Shown: piece by piece, positions 27,933-37,231 of the stretch
How positions within the stretch are numbered: position 1 is the stretch's first letter
How the letters are laid out: each line of letters begins with the position of its first letter
Assembly (NCBI RefSeq): GCF_032681285.1
Contig: NZ_CP136336.1
Location: 793,001 to 857,000 of the forward strand
DNA: 64,000 nucleotides
Source of the DNA: Piscinibacter gummiphilus
Lineage (GTDB): Bacteria; Pseudomonadota; Gammaproteobacteria; Burkholderiales; Burkholderiaceae_C
Reading direction: 5' to 3'
Position numbers and translations under genes: made by a program
Notes under the pieces: model-generated
What the model saw: the letters and a program-made list of their open reading frames with translations, nothing else
Database searches by the model: none
What the model was told of the DNA's origin: nothing

Positions 27933-28107
27933 TAGCTTGCAATTTGCTGGCGTTGCTTCAACGGGTAGTTCCGTTTGTGAGGCGAGGTCACCGCTCGAAG
28001 AATTTGCCGGGCGCCAACGAGAGCGCGACGCCGGACCCACGCACATGCGCGTGGTCCGCATCGGGACCAGTCCCGCCATCTGCAGCGGGCTCATCAACGG
28101 AGACTTC

Positions 28108-29211
28108 ATGCGATTCACCTTCACCTCTCTCACGCTCGCCATCGCCGCGCTCGCCGCCGCCAGCGGCGCGCAGGCGCAGCAGTACACGATCTACGGCCGC
28201 GCCAACCTCGACTTCGAGAAGACCGAACTGCGCGGCACACCCGCGGCCGAGGCCTTCTCGGGCAACCAGCGCGTGTCGAGCAACTCGTCGCGCCTGGGCG
28301 TGCGCGCGTCGACCCAGTTCGAGGGCCTCACGGTCTTCGCGCAGGTCGAGTCCGGCGTGAGCTGGGACGCTGGTGGCGACACCCTCGCGGGACGCGACAC
28401 GTTCGCAGGTCTCGAAGGCACTTTCGGGAAAATCCGCATCGGCAAGATGGATACGCCGATGAAGGACCTGGGCGGCCTCACCGACCGCTTCAAAGGCACC
28501 GGCATCCAGGACGACGGCGGCATCGCCATGCTCGGCGGTTCGTCCAACGGCTTCGGCCGCCGGCAGAGCAACTCGCTGCGCTACGACACGCCCGAGTTTT
28601 CGGGCTTCGGCGCCTCCCTGCAATACGGCCTCGACAACGAAGACAAGGGCTCGTCGGAGCAGAAGAAGCTCGTGAGCCTGTCGTTCAACTACCGCCTCGA
28701 CAAACTCAAGGCAGCGCTGGCCGTGGAGCAGCACCGCAACTTCAACGAGCCCGGCTTCAAGGATCACGCCTGGCGCATCGGCGCGAACTACGACTTCGGC
28801 TTCCTCAATGTGGGCGCGGGCTACAACGAGCTCACCTACAAGGTGGCCGCCGGCACGCTCAAGCGCAAGTACGCCGCGCTGAGTGCCGCCGTGCCGGTGG
28901 GGCCCAAGGGCGCGATCAGTGCGCGCTTCAGCAAAGCGGGTGCGGTCGGTGGCTCCGCACCCGAAGGCACGACCATCGCCGGCGCCGACGGCAACCAGCT
29001 CTTCCGTGGCGCCGACTCGGGCGCGCGCTATTACATGCTGGGCTACGAGCACACCATCTTCAAGGGCGCGCAGCTCTACACCTACTGGACGCGCATCGAC
29101 AACCAGGCCAACGCCAACTACCGCTTCGGCGTGAACCCGCTCAACGTGACGGCCGCGGACCGTGGCGCCGACCCGTCGGGCATCGTGGTGGGCATCCTGT
29201 ACGACTTCTGA
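28108..29211 (+). CDS. Gram-negative (Burkholderia-type) general porin
   Basis: A 367-residue outer-membrane porin of the OmpC-like betaproteobacterial family. The signal peptide MRFTFTSLTLAIAALAAASGAQA is followed by the standard start QQYTIYGRANLDFEK and alternating beta strands such as SRLGVRASTQFEGLTVFAQVE. GLEGTFGKIRIGKMDTP gives the constriction-loop region, and the C-terminal strand ends in phenylalanine (VVGILYDF), needed for Bam recognition. An ACGGAGAC ribosome site precedes the ATG. It is divergent from the two-component system and ends in a strong terminator. Confidence 0.95.
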   Translation: MRFTFTSLTLAIAALAAASGAQAQQYTIYGRANLDFEKTELRGTPAAEAFSGNQRVSSNSSRLGVRASTQFEGLTVFAQVESGVSWDAGGDTLAGRDTFAGLEGTFGKIRIGKMDTPMKDLGGLTDRFKGTGIQDDGGIAMLGGSSNGFGRRQSNSLRYDTPEFSGFGASLQYGLDNEDKGSSEQKKLVSLSFNYRLDKLKAALAVEQHRNFNEPGFKDHAWRIGANYDFGFLNVGAGYNELTYKVAAGTLKRKYAALSAAVPVGPKGAISARFSKAGAVGGSAPEGTTIAGADGNQLFRGADSGARYYMLGYEHTIFKGAQLYTYWTRIDNQANANYRFGVNPLNVTAADRGADPSGIVVGILYDF

Positions 29212-29228
29212 TCCTTGCCGCCTCGTGA

Positions 29229-29262
29229 ACACGGGCCGCCACGAGGCGGCCCGTGTCGTTTT
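29229..29262 (+). terminator. Rho-independent terminator after porin
   Basis: A perfect 12-bp stem (ACACGGGCCGCC/GGCGGCCCGTGT) with loop ACGA begins 17 nt after the porin stop codon. It is followed by CGTTTT, whose last T is the first base of the convergent gene's stop triplet. On the minus strand no T-run follows, so it acts mainly on the porin transcript. Confidence 0.88.
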
Positions 29263-32200
29263 CAGGCGGCGGTGCTCCAGCGGTCACCCACCTTCACCTG
29301 CCAGCCATTCAGCAAGGTGTCCGGGTCGCCGTTGGCGTTGGTGACCTGGCCATCGTTGAGCTCTGGCTTGTACTGCGGGTTGAAGTTGAGCAACTGGGCC
29401 AGCGCGGGGTTGCCCTGCTGGTCGGCCCCGGTCTCGATGCGCGTCTGGAACGAGGCGGGGTCGGCAAACAGCGTGTCGGTGTGCTCGCCCGCGATGCCCC
29501 ACAGGGTGCGGGTGCCGGCCCGGCTGCCGTCCACGGTGACGTACACCGGCACGAGTCGTGGCAGCTCCTCGGCCGCCACGCGCTTGTCGGAAACGTGCTG
29601 TGGGTCGCCGGCATGCGTGTCCGGGATCGTCCACGGCAGGCCGCCGTTCTTCTCCACCGGCGTGTGGTCGGGAAAGAGCTTCTTCCACAGCTCCTCGGCG
29701 TAGCTCTCACGTTTCTCGCCCGCGGGCTGGAAGATCTTCGTGATGGCTTGCGACACGAGGGGCACCAGCACGATCGCGCCCGCGGTCGTCCATTTGGCGA
29801 TCTTGGTGAGGTTGGGCAGCGTACCGTTGCGCAGCGGCTTGATCTGCTGCAGACCCACCCAGCCCATGGTCAAGGTGCCCTGCGCGAACGAGGCCCCGAC
29901 CAGCGTGCCCTGGATCAGGCTGCCATTCGGGAGCGCGCTGAAGTCGAGCTGCATCATCAGCGCGCCTTGGCCATAGGCCCGCAGGCCGCTCGTGATGCCG
30001 GCGAAGTCGCGGTACTTGTTCCAGTTGTTCTTCGCCGTCTCTGCGTCGGTCACCAGCTTGTCGGCGGCGGGGTTCTGCTTGCGGTACTCGGCCTCGCTCA
30101 GCTTGGCAGCCTGGGCTTCTGCCTTCACTTGCGTCTTGGCCGCGTCCAGCTTCTCGACCTTGACGTTGTAGATGATGTTCATGCCCGCCGTGCCGAGCGT
30201 GAAGCCGTCGGCCGCATTGGCGAAGTTGGTGACGAAACCGTCGCCCGCCGCCCGCGCCTTGAAGCCGGCGCCGATGGCCAGGTTCAGGTTGGTGAGGATC
30301 ACCGCGCGGCGGCTGAACTTGCCGAGCTGCGTCGACGGCGCGTTGGTGCTGCCACCCAGGCCTTCGGCCTTGGTCATGCTCAGCTTGCCGTTGTCTTCCA
30401 CCATGCCCATCAAGGTCTTGAAGAGCTTGTCGTGGGCCGTTCGCAGGTTGGCGCGTCCGTCGGCAGTGCGGCTGAACCGGTCGTAGACGCCTGGGAACTT
30501 CTGCAGCAAGCGGGCTTCCGGCCGGCCAGACGTGTCGCGCGCGTGCTGCAACTCGTCGGCACTCATCGCATCGAGCCGCTTCAGCAGCGTGTCGCGCGTC
30601 TCGGTGCGGGTCTTCCCCTCGAACTCACCGCCGCCTTCGGTGCGCAGGCCGAGCAGGAACTTGCGCATGCCCGGCACCGTCAGGTAGTCGCCGTACAGGG
30701 TGGTCACCGCATTGGCCGGGTCGTCGAGCGTGTGCAGGCGGAAGTGCTTGTCCGAGGGCGCGTCGGCGCCCATGTCCTTCAGCGCCTGCTGCACGTCCTT
30801 GCCGGCCGTGCCGACCGCCTTGATGTTGAGCTTGAGCTGGTTGGCATCGGCGTCGCTCATGACCTTGTCGCCACGGAAACCCATGCCGTTGATGACCTTG
30901 TTGATGAGCTTGTCGGCCTTGTCGGTCTTGCCCACGGTGGCAGCGGCCAGCGCTTCCTTGCCTCGCTGCGACGACGACAGGTAGGCCCAGCGCCCGAAGC
31001 TCGACAGCGGCCCCGGCGCAATGCTCGCCACCCGCCCGCTGAGCCAGCCGCCGTCGATCACCATGCCGGTGGAGGCCCGCACGACCTCGCTCGTGAGCCG
31101 CATGCCGGCGCCGATGCTCATCATCTGCAGCGGGTTGATGCGGGCGTTGGACGGCGTAGAGGAGAGGCGCCCCTTGAGGCCATCCGTGACCGTGGGTTCG
31201 CCCGTCTTGAGCTTTCGCAGGTCGCCGATCTTCGTGTTGGGAATGGCGTAGGGCAGCGCATCGCCGTTCTTGTTGACGTGGATCGACCCCACGATCTCGT
31301 CCGAACGCACGCGCACCCGCAGGTGCAACGGCACGCGGTCGGTGTGCGGCTGCACGCGGTTGACCCACGCGCCGCCCTGGCGCGCGGCAGCCGCGCTCGC
31401 GTCGGCGAAGTTGTCGTAGGTGTCGCTGTTGCGGGCTCGCACGCCGCCGCTGTGCCCAAAGACCGTGTCGGTCGGCCCCAGGCGGCTGACCACGAACACC
31501 GTGCCCGAGCCCGCCGCCGGGTCCGAACGCAGGAAGTTGAAGACCGTCGTCTCGCCGGCCGAAGGGCTGAAGGGCTTGACGGTGGCGCCGGGCTGGCCCG
31601 CCGCTTGGTGCCGGTCGATCAGGGGCTGCACGTTCGCCGCCACGTCCTCCCAGCTGCGGCGGCCTACGGTGCGCGGCACGATTCGGTTGCCGTCGAGCAG
31701 CGGGTCCGCCACCACGGGTTTGGCACCGGTGGTGGTGTTGGTGGCCTGGGGGTCGGCCTTGGTGTGGAGTGCCGGGTGCATTGCGACGTTGAGCGCGGTG
31801 CCAGGCAGGGCCTGCAGAGATGCCGTGAACAGCTCGCCGCCGTTCATGTGCCGGCCGTAGTTCATCTGGGCGCTCAGCTCGCCGGTGGCCAGGCTGCCCA
31901 CCGCATCGTTGCCGAATTGCGCCACGAGCTGCGGGCTGAAGACCTTGTTCGGGTTGAGCGGGATCGCGGCCGAGGCGGCGCCCGTGAAGGGCGCGGTGAT
32001 CAGGCCCGCCAGCGAGTTGGTGACGGTGACGCCGATGCGCTGTTGCCCTTCCTCGGTGCCGAGCTTGCCGTCCAGGCCCACGTGGAGCGTCTCCACCGCC
32101 ACGCGGCCGGCACCATCGACGCCCTGCGCGGCCATGCCGGCCCGCGAGCCGACCCAAGCCCGGCTGCCCATCTTGAGCGTGCCGTCGGCAAGGCCCTTCT

Positions 32201-35200
32201 TTGCCACCGTCTTGGCCGTGAGCGACGCGGCCGTCTTGAGGCCCACACCGGCGCCGGTGCCGGTGACGGCTGCGCTCGCCACGTCCACCGCGTCGTCCTT
32301 GAGCGTGAACATCGTCTGCTCGTAGGTCAGGTTGTCGTGGCCGAACGCGGTGCGTGCGCCTCGCACGCCGAGCGTGAAGAGCGACGAGTGCCCGTCGGCG
32401 TAGATGTCGTGCCCGTTCGCCGCCGCATAGGCATCGTTGCTGGTGTCCCAGAGCTGGTTCACGGCCACACCCACCGCGATGCCGGCCGCGATGTTGCCGC
32501 CGGTGGCGATGGTGGTGGCGATGCCGGCCGCCGCGGTGACGGTCATGCGCACCGCGTCGTCGACCACCGCCCAGGTCTCGTTGCTGTCCTGCAGGTCCTG
32601 GCCGATGTCGATGGACTTGAAGCCGTAGCTGTCCATCAGCGCGTCCTGGTCCTTCGTGTACTGCGTCAGCGTGATCCTGCCGGCCGCGAGGTCGTCGCGC
32701 AGCTGCTGGGCCTTGTCGCGCTGCTCCTGGGTCCAGTGCTGCGAGTCCTCGGCCTTGTCGGAGAACACGTCGCGCAGCCAGGTCTGGCCTTCGACCGTCT
32801 TGTCGATGCCGTCGAGGTCCTTCTGCACCCTCGCCACGTCGGCATCGCCGATCTGGGTGAGCCGGTACTGGGTGTCGTACTTCATCGCCAGCGCGCTCTT
32901 GAGCTGCCGGCCCTCGTGCGAGCCGTTCAGCAGCGCTTCGCGCTGCTCGATCAGGTGGTCGGCCATGCGCACGTTGCCGGCCTTGGTCGTCTCGAGCGTC
33001 GTGAGCTGCGACTGCAGGGCCGGGTTGTCGCGAGCCCACTGTGCGATGTAGTCCTCGGAAACCTTGGCGCGGTTGCGCAGCCCGGCCATCTGCAGGTCGT
33101 TGATCTGCTGGTCGAGGCCTTCGAGGTCCTTGGCGTACTTGTCGCCATACGCCTGGTTGGCTTCTTCCAGTTTCTTCGGGTCCTCGCGCTCGTCGATGGA
33201 CAGGCCCTTCAGGTAGTTGTTGTACTTCTGGCCCTTGGCATCTTCGAGCTGGCCGACCTTGAGCTGCGTGAGCTGGTCGTTGAGCTGGTCGAGCTCCGCC
33301 TGCCCGCCGTGCTCGCCCTTCACGCCGGGGAAGTTCTCCGAGAAGTCCTTCGGGTTCGCTGCGACCCAGGCGTCCTTCTTCACCTGCAAACGGTCGAGGT
33401 CGCCCTGGATCACGTGGGCGTCGGCCTTGCCCTTGTCGATCGAGACGGTGTAGTAGCGGTCGTTGGCATCGAGCTCGGCGGCGCCGGCCTGGTTGCGCTG
33501 CAGCCAGGCATTGCGCGCGGCCTGCTCCTGGGGGGTCGAGCCGTCGTAGCCGTACTCGTCCCACTGTTCCTGCTGGGACTTGAAGGCCTCCCAGGCAGCC
33601 TCGTTCTCCTGGTCGCTGCTGCCGAAGACACGGTGGTTCGGCCGCAGCCCGTCGGCCTCCAGCCGCTGGCGCGTCTTGTCGTCGACGTTCTGCCACATCC
33701 ACACCTCGTCCTTCCACTCCTGGAAGGCGTCCTGCAGCTTCGTGTCGGCCTCGGTCTTGGCGGTGTGCTTCTGCTGGCGGTCGAGGTTGGCGATCAGGAA
33801 GGTGACATCGACGTCGGCCGACTTCACCAGCCGGTCCACCTTGTCGGTGAGCGCGAGGATGTCGTTCAGGGTCTGCGTGGCGTCTTTCTGCTCCTGGCTG
33901 CCGGGGCGCGCCACGAACTGCCGCTGGTAGGCGTTGGCGGCGATCTTGTCGAGCTGCACCTGCTGCTGCTTGAGCTGCGCCGAGGTGGCCCGCGCCTGCG
34001 CGATGTCGGCTTCGCCCTTGGCGGTGTCGCGCTGGGCCACGAGCTGGCGGCGCTGCTCCAGCAGCTCGCTGGTCGGCTCGCCCATGCGCGTGTACTGGCG
34101 GATGGTGTTGTCGAGGTCCTTGATCTGCTGGTCGAGGTCGCCCACGCGGGCGCCCTGGTCGTCGGCCAGCTTCTGCATGTAGCCCACGCCGCCCGCAACG
34201 TTGGCCATCACCCACTGCCCGCTGTCGGCGTCGTACTGGCGGACCTTGAAGACCGTCTTCTCGTCGATGACCTGGCGCGAGCTGCTGTCGTGCTGCCAGT
34301 CGTGCGTCTCGACGATCACCTTGTTGGTCTTGGGATCGAAGATCGTGCGGGTCTCGACGTCGCCGTTGTCCGAGGTGGGCTGGGTGACGTGCACCGTGCC
34401 GGCGGGCAGGGCCGCGAGCACCTGGTCCTCGCTCAGGCCCATTTCCTTCGCCATCTGGGCGACGGTCTTGTTCTCTTCGAACAGGCCCTTGCGGATCTTC
34501 TCGCCAGGGCTGTTGTCCACCTCGGGGTCGCCCATCAGCGTGATGCGGCGCCCATCGGCGGTGGTGGCCACCACGTGCATGGAGCCGTCGCTCTCGACGG
34601 TCTTCTCGAGCTTCGTGCCGTCCTTGTTCGTGGTGACGGTGGTGGTGCGCACGCCCGAGACCACCATCTGCTGGCCTTCCTTGAGCGGCTTGCCGTAGTC
34701 GATGTCGGGGTTGAGCGCGAGCAGCTGCTCGGGCGTGAGGCCGGCCGCCTTGGCGACGTCGAGGTAGTCCTCGCCGGCCTTGACCGGGCGGGTGACGGTG
34801 GCGCCGGTGAGGTCGGTGGTGGTCTCGACCTTGCTGCCGTCCTTGTGCACGACGATGTCGGTGCGCGTGCCCTTGTTCGGGTCGATGATGTGCGTGGTGG
34901 TGTCGCCGGTCTTGTCGTCCTTCACCGTCTGGATGAAACGGCCGTCCTTGTCGCGCGTGGCCTCGATGGTCTTGGTGCCGCCGGGCGCCTTGGGGTCGGC
35001 GAAGCTGCCCTTGACGGTCAGCGAGTTGTCCTGGGTGTTGCGGGTGTAGACGAGCGTGGCGTCACCGCGCTTGACCGTGGTGGCCTGGGTGTCGCCCTCG
35101 GGCTTGCCGGCCTCGATGGTGACGCCGGCCGCCTTGGCCTCGGCCACCACCTCGTCGGTGGTCATGCCGCGGTCCTTGGCGATCTGCTCCACGGTCTTGC

Positions 35201-36161
35201 CGTCGGCGATGCCGCCCAGGGTCTTCGTCACGTCGGGCGTGAGCTGCGGGCCGAGCGTCGGGTAGACCAGGGTGCTGCCGGGGCTGGACCCGAGCGGCGG
35301 CGTGACCTGCAGGAACTGCAGCAGCGGCGAGTGCAGCGGGTCGTTCGCGAGGTTCTGACCACCGGGCACCTGCGTCGCCGGCTGCCCCGTCTGCGGGCCG
35401 TAGAACTCGATCGGTGCTTCGGCGCCGACGTCGTTCATGAACTTCGTCTTGGCCGCATCGGCGTCGGCGCGCAGCGTCTTCGCCTCGTTCTGCGCGGCGG
35501 TGAGCTTGTCCCACTCGGCCTGGGTCACGGTGGACTGCGGCCGGCCCGCCACCGGCGTCAGCTCCTGCACCTTGGCCTCGGCGGCCACGGCCTTGGTCTC
35601 CTTCTCCTGGTAGTCGAGGTAGTCGTTGCTGAGCGTGCTGGTGCGCTTGGCCGCGTCGAGCTCGTCCTGCGCGGTCTTCACCTTCTTGTCGGTCTCGGCA
35701 GAGGCGGTGCCGTCGGCGCTCTTCTTCTGCTCCTTCTTCTGCGCGACCTGGGCCTTGGCGAGGGCGATCTCCTTGTCCTTCTGTTGCACGTCGGCGTTGG
35801 CCTTCTTCATGCGCGCGTCGGCGAGCTTGTAGTCCTGCTCCGCCTTCTTCGCGGCCAGTTCGTCGGCCATGGCCTTGGTCTTCTCGGCTTTTTCACGGGC
35901 CGCCTCGGCGGCCTTGCGCGCGGCCTCGGCCTTCTGCTGCGCTTCGAGCGCACGCTTGCGCGCCTCGGCGGCCTGGCGCTGCATCTCGCGGATGCGTTCC
36001 AGCAAGGCCTCGATCTGGCGCTGCAACTCGCGGGCACGCTCCGCGGCGTCGGACTGCGTGCTGCCGCCGTTGTTCGTCGAGGGCGGGCGTTGCGTGGTGC
36101 TCGGGTTGACGGTCGGCACCACGGTCGGGCGGGATCCTCCGCCACCATCGGCAATCAGCAT
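29262..36161 (-). CDS. Giant coiled-coil/LysM-like protein at the end of the type III secretion operon
   Basis: A 2299-residue protein, start ATG 36161 with an AAAGGA ribosome site, 25 nt behind sctU. In order: a Ser/Thr/Pro-rich N-terminus, a charged coiled coil (about 20-200), and three short HTH/LysM-like units with the pattern KTVEQIAKDRGM, EDYLDVAKAAGLTPEQLLAL and KTVAQMAKEMGLSEDQVLAAL (around 317, 460 and 565) that alternate with beta-hairpin stretches. A second long coiled-coil zone follows (about 660-1190), then a Gly/Ala-rich hydrophobic segment near 1200-1237 (VTAAAGIATTIATGGNIAAG), a mixed region, another hydrophobic helix near 2122-2140 and a C-terminal LysM-like end (TLWGIAGEH...LLNFNPQY). 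There is no signal peptide. Position and architecture suggest a secreted effector or translocator, which is unproven. HrpK- or DUF4781-type proteins are comparisons to test. Confidence 0.85.
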   Translation of the reverse strand: MLIADGGGGSRPTVVPTVNPSTTQRPPSTNNGGSTQSDAAERARELQRQIEALLERIREMQRQAAEARKRALEAQQKAEAARKAAEAAREKAEKTKAMADELAAKKAEQDYKLADARMKKANADVQQKDKEIALAKAQVAQKKEQKKSADGTASAETDKKVKTAQDELDAAKRTSTLSNDYLDYQEKETKAVAAEAKVQELTPVAGRPQSTVTQAEWDKLTAAQNEAKTLRADADAAKTKFMNDVGAEAPIEFYGPQTGQPATQVPGGQNLANDPLHSPLLQFLQVTPPLGSSPGSTLVYPTLGPQLTPDVTKTLGGIADGKTVEQIAKDRGMTTDEVVAEAKAAGVTIEAGKPEGDTQATTVKRGDATLVYTRNTQDNSLTVKGSFADPKAPGGTKTIEATRDKDGRFIQTVKDDKTGDTTTHIIDPNKGTRTDIVVHKDGSKVETTTDLTGATVTRPVKAGEDYLDVAKAAGLTPEQLLALNPDIDYGKPLKEGQQMVVSGVRTTTVTTNKDGTKLEKTVESDGSMHVVATTADGRRITLMGDPEVDNSPGEKIRKGLFEENKTVAQMAKEMGLSEDQVLAALPAGTVHVTQPTSDNGDVETRTIFDPKTNKVIVETHDWQHDSSSRQVIDEKTVFKVRQYDADSGQWVMANVAGGVGYMQKLADDQGARVGDLDQQIKDLDNTIRQYTRMGEPTSELLEQRRQLVAQRDTAKGEADIAQARATSAQLKQQQVQLDKIAANAYQRQFVARPGSQEQKDATQTLNDILALTDKVDRLVKSADVDVTFLIANLDRQQKHTAKTEADTKLQDAFQEWKDEVWMWQNVDDKTRQRLEADGLRPNHRVFGSSDQENEAAWEAFKSQQEQWDEYGYDGSTPQEQAARNAWLQRNQAGAAELDANDRYYTVSIDKGKADAHVIQGDLDRLQVKKDAWVAANPKDFSENFPGVKGEHGGQAELDQLNDQLTQLKVGQLEDAKGQKYNNYLKGLSIDEREDPKKLEEANQAYGDKYAKDLEGLDQQINDLQMAGLRNRAKVSEDYIAQWARDNPALQSQLTTLETTKAGNVRMADHLIEQREALLNGSHEGRQLKSALAMKYDTQYRLTQIGDADVARVQKDLDGIDKTVEGQTWLRDVFSDKAEDSQHWTQEQRDKAQQLRDDLAAGRITLTQYTKDQDALMDSYGFKSIDIGQDLQDSNETWAVVDDAVRMTVTAAAGIATTIATGGNIAAGIAVGVAVNQLWDTSNDAYAAANGHDIYADGHSSLFTLGVRGARTAFGHDNLTYEQTMFTLKDDAVDVASAAVTGTGAGVGLKTAASLTAKTVAKKGLADGTLKMGSRAWVGSRAGMAAQGVDGAGRVAVETLHVGLDGKLGTEEGQQRIGVTVTNSLAGLITAPFTGAASAAIPLNPNKVFSPQLVAQFGNDAVGSLATGELSAQMNYGRHMNGGELFTASLQALPGTALNVAMHPALHTKADPQATNTTTGAKPVVADPLLDGNRIVPRTVGRRSWEDVAANVQPLIDRHQAAGQPGATVKPFSPSAGETTVFNFLRSDPAAGSGTVFVVSRLGPTDTVFGHSGGVRARNSDTYDNFADASAAAARQGGAWVNRVQPHTDRVPLHLRVRVRSDEIVGSIHVNKNGDALPYAIPNTKIGDLRKLKTGEPTVTDGLKGRLSSTPSNARINPLQMMSIGAGMRLTSEVVRASTGMVIDGGWLSGRVASIAPGPLSSFGRWAYLSSSQRGKEALAAATVGKTDKADKLINKVINGMGFRGDKVMSDADANQLKLNIKAVGTAGKDVQQALKDMGADAPSDKHFRLHTLDDPANAVTTLYGDYLTVPGMRKFLLGLRTEGGGEFEGKTRTETRDTLLKRLDAMSADELQHARDTSGRPEARLLQKFPGVYDRFSRTADGRANLRTAHDKLFKTLMGMVEDNGKLSMTKAEGLGGSTNAPSTQLGKFSRRAVILTNLNLAIGAGFKARAAGDGFVTNFANAADGFTLGTAGMNIIYNVKVEKLDAAKTQVKAEAQAAKLSEAEYRKQNPAADKLVTDAETAKNNWNKYRDFAGITSGLRAYGQGALMMQLDFSALPNGSLIQGTLVGASFAQGTLTMGWVGLQQIKPLRNGTLPNLTKIAKWTTAGAIVLVPLVSQAITKIFQPAGEKRESYAEELWKKLFPDHTPVEKNGGLPWTIPDTHAGDPQHVSDKRVAAEELPRLVPVYVTVDGSRAGTRTLWGIAGEHTDTLFADPASFQTRIETGADQQGNPALAQLLNFNPQYKPELNDGQVTNANGDPDTLLNGWQVKVGDRWSTAA

Positions 36162-36186
36162 GGCTGCATCCTTTCTGTCGTCGTGT

Positions 36187-37221
36187 TCATGGTTCGCTGC
36201 CCTGCGCCCAGCGCAGCAGCGTGGCCACCGGCGCGTAGAGCGCACGGGGGATGGCCTGGTCTTGCGGCACTTCCTCGAAGATCCGCTCGGCGAGCGCCGG
36301 CTCGAACTCCATCGGGATCAGCCCTTCGCTCGCGAAGCGCCGGATCTGCGCGGCGATCTCGCCTTCGCCGCTCGCGATCACGCGCGGCAGGTCGTGCTCG
36401 CCGAGGTATTGCAGGGCGACCGCCACCCGCGCCGAGTGGATGACCGCCGAGGCCGCGCGCACGCGGTCGGCCAGCGAGAAGTACACCGCCTCGAAATAGG
36501 CCGAGCGGCGCCGCGCGGCGTGCGTAGGGTCGCCTTCGTTTTCCTTGTATTCGCGGCGCACCTCCTCGATGGACATGCGCTGCTGCTTCATGAACTCGTA
36601 GTGCTCGTGCGCGTAGTCGACGAGCGCCATCACCGCGTAGATCACCACCGCCCACGCGAAGGTGACGAGCACCATGTGCGAGGCCGCCACCATGATGGCC
36701 GACGGCCGCGCGTAGCCGAGCTTGAGCGCGGTGTCGAGGTAGGCCCGGATCACCACGAACATGAGCGCGGCGATCAGCACCGTCTTGACCACCATCTTCA
36801 AGAGGTTCACGAGGTTGCGCGTGGAGAAGATGCGCTGGAAGCCCTCGGCCGGGTTCAAGCGGTTCACGTCCGGCTTCAGGCGCTGCCACGCCATGAGCCC
36901 GCCCACCTGGAAGAGCGAGCCGGCGATGCCCGCCACCGCGGCGATCGCCATCACCGGCACCGTGCCCCACAGCAGCGTCTCGCCGGTGTGCACCATCAGC
37001 TCGCCGAAGCGGTCGTCGGGCCGCGCGAGCAGGGTGCCGCTGGTGGCGTGCAGCCACAGCTCGCGCAAGAGGCTGAAGAGCGTGGCGCCGCCCAGCCACA
37101 CCGACACCAGCACGACCGCGAAGACCACCGTCGACGAGACGTCGACACTGAAGACGACCTCGCCGCGATGGCGCGCGTCGCGCAGCCGCTTGGGGGTGGG
37201 TTTCTGGTCCTTCTCGGCCAT
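36187..37221 (-). CDS. sctU: Type III export switch protein SctU (YscU/FlhB family) with altered autocleavage motif
   Basis: A 344-residue inner-membrane component that normally cleaves itself at NPTH to switch substrates. The start MAEKDQKPTPKRLRDARHRGEV is typical, followed by four transmembrane helices and the cytoplasmic stalk (HEHYEFMKQQRMSIEEVRREYKE is recognisable in pieces). At the cleavage site the residues are HSAR (262-265; codons 36427-36438) within SAVIHSARVAVALQY, where NPTH stands in YscU (Asn263). The downstream VAVAL strand is intact, so the domain is otherwise normal. Autocleavage by the known Asn mechanism should not occur. Confidence 0.95.
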   Translation of the reverse strand: MAEKDQKPTPKRLRDARHRGEVVFSVDVSSTVVFAVVLVSVWLGGATLFSLLRELWLHATSGTLLARPDDRFGELMVHTGETLLWGTVPVMAIAAVAGIAGSLFQVGGLMAWQRLKPDVNRLNPAEGFQRIFSTRNLVNLLKMVVKTVLIAALMFVVIRAYLDTALKLGYARPSAIMVAASHMVLVTFAWAVVIYAVMALVDYAHEHYEFMKQQRMSIEEVRREYKENEGDPTHAARRRSAYFEAVYFSLADRVRAASAVIHSARVAVALQYLGEHDLPRVIASGEGEIAAQIRRFASEGLIPMEFEPALAERIFEEVPQDQAIPRALYAPVATLLRWAQGSEP

Positions 37222-37231
37222 GGTCGTTCGC

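Noticed and set aside
27145..28107. N-terminal 321-codon extension of the porin reading frame
   Set aside because: It runs antisense through the response-regulator gene. The porin has a clear signal peptide and ribosome site at 28108.
29229..29262. Hairpin as a terminator of the T3SS operon on the minus strand
   Set aside because: The stem is symmetrical but no T-run follows on that strand, so it is assigned to the porin.
29253..36443. A 2396-codon open frame on the plus strand opposite the giant gene
   Set aside because: It is the high-GC antisense shadow of the giant coding sequence. The composition is Val/Leu/Arg/His without domains and there is no ribosome site.
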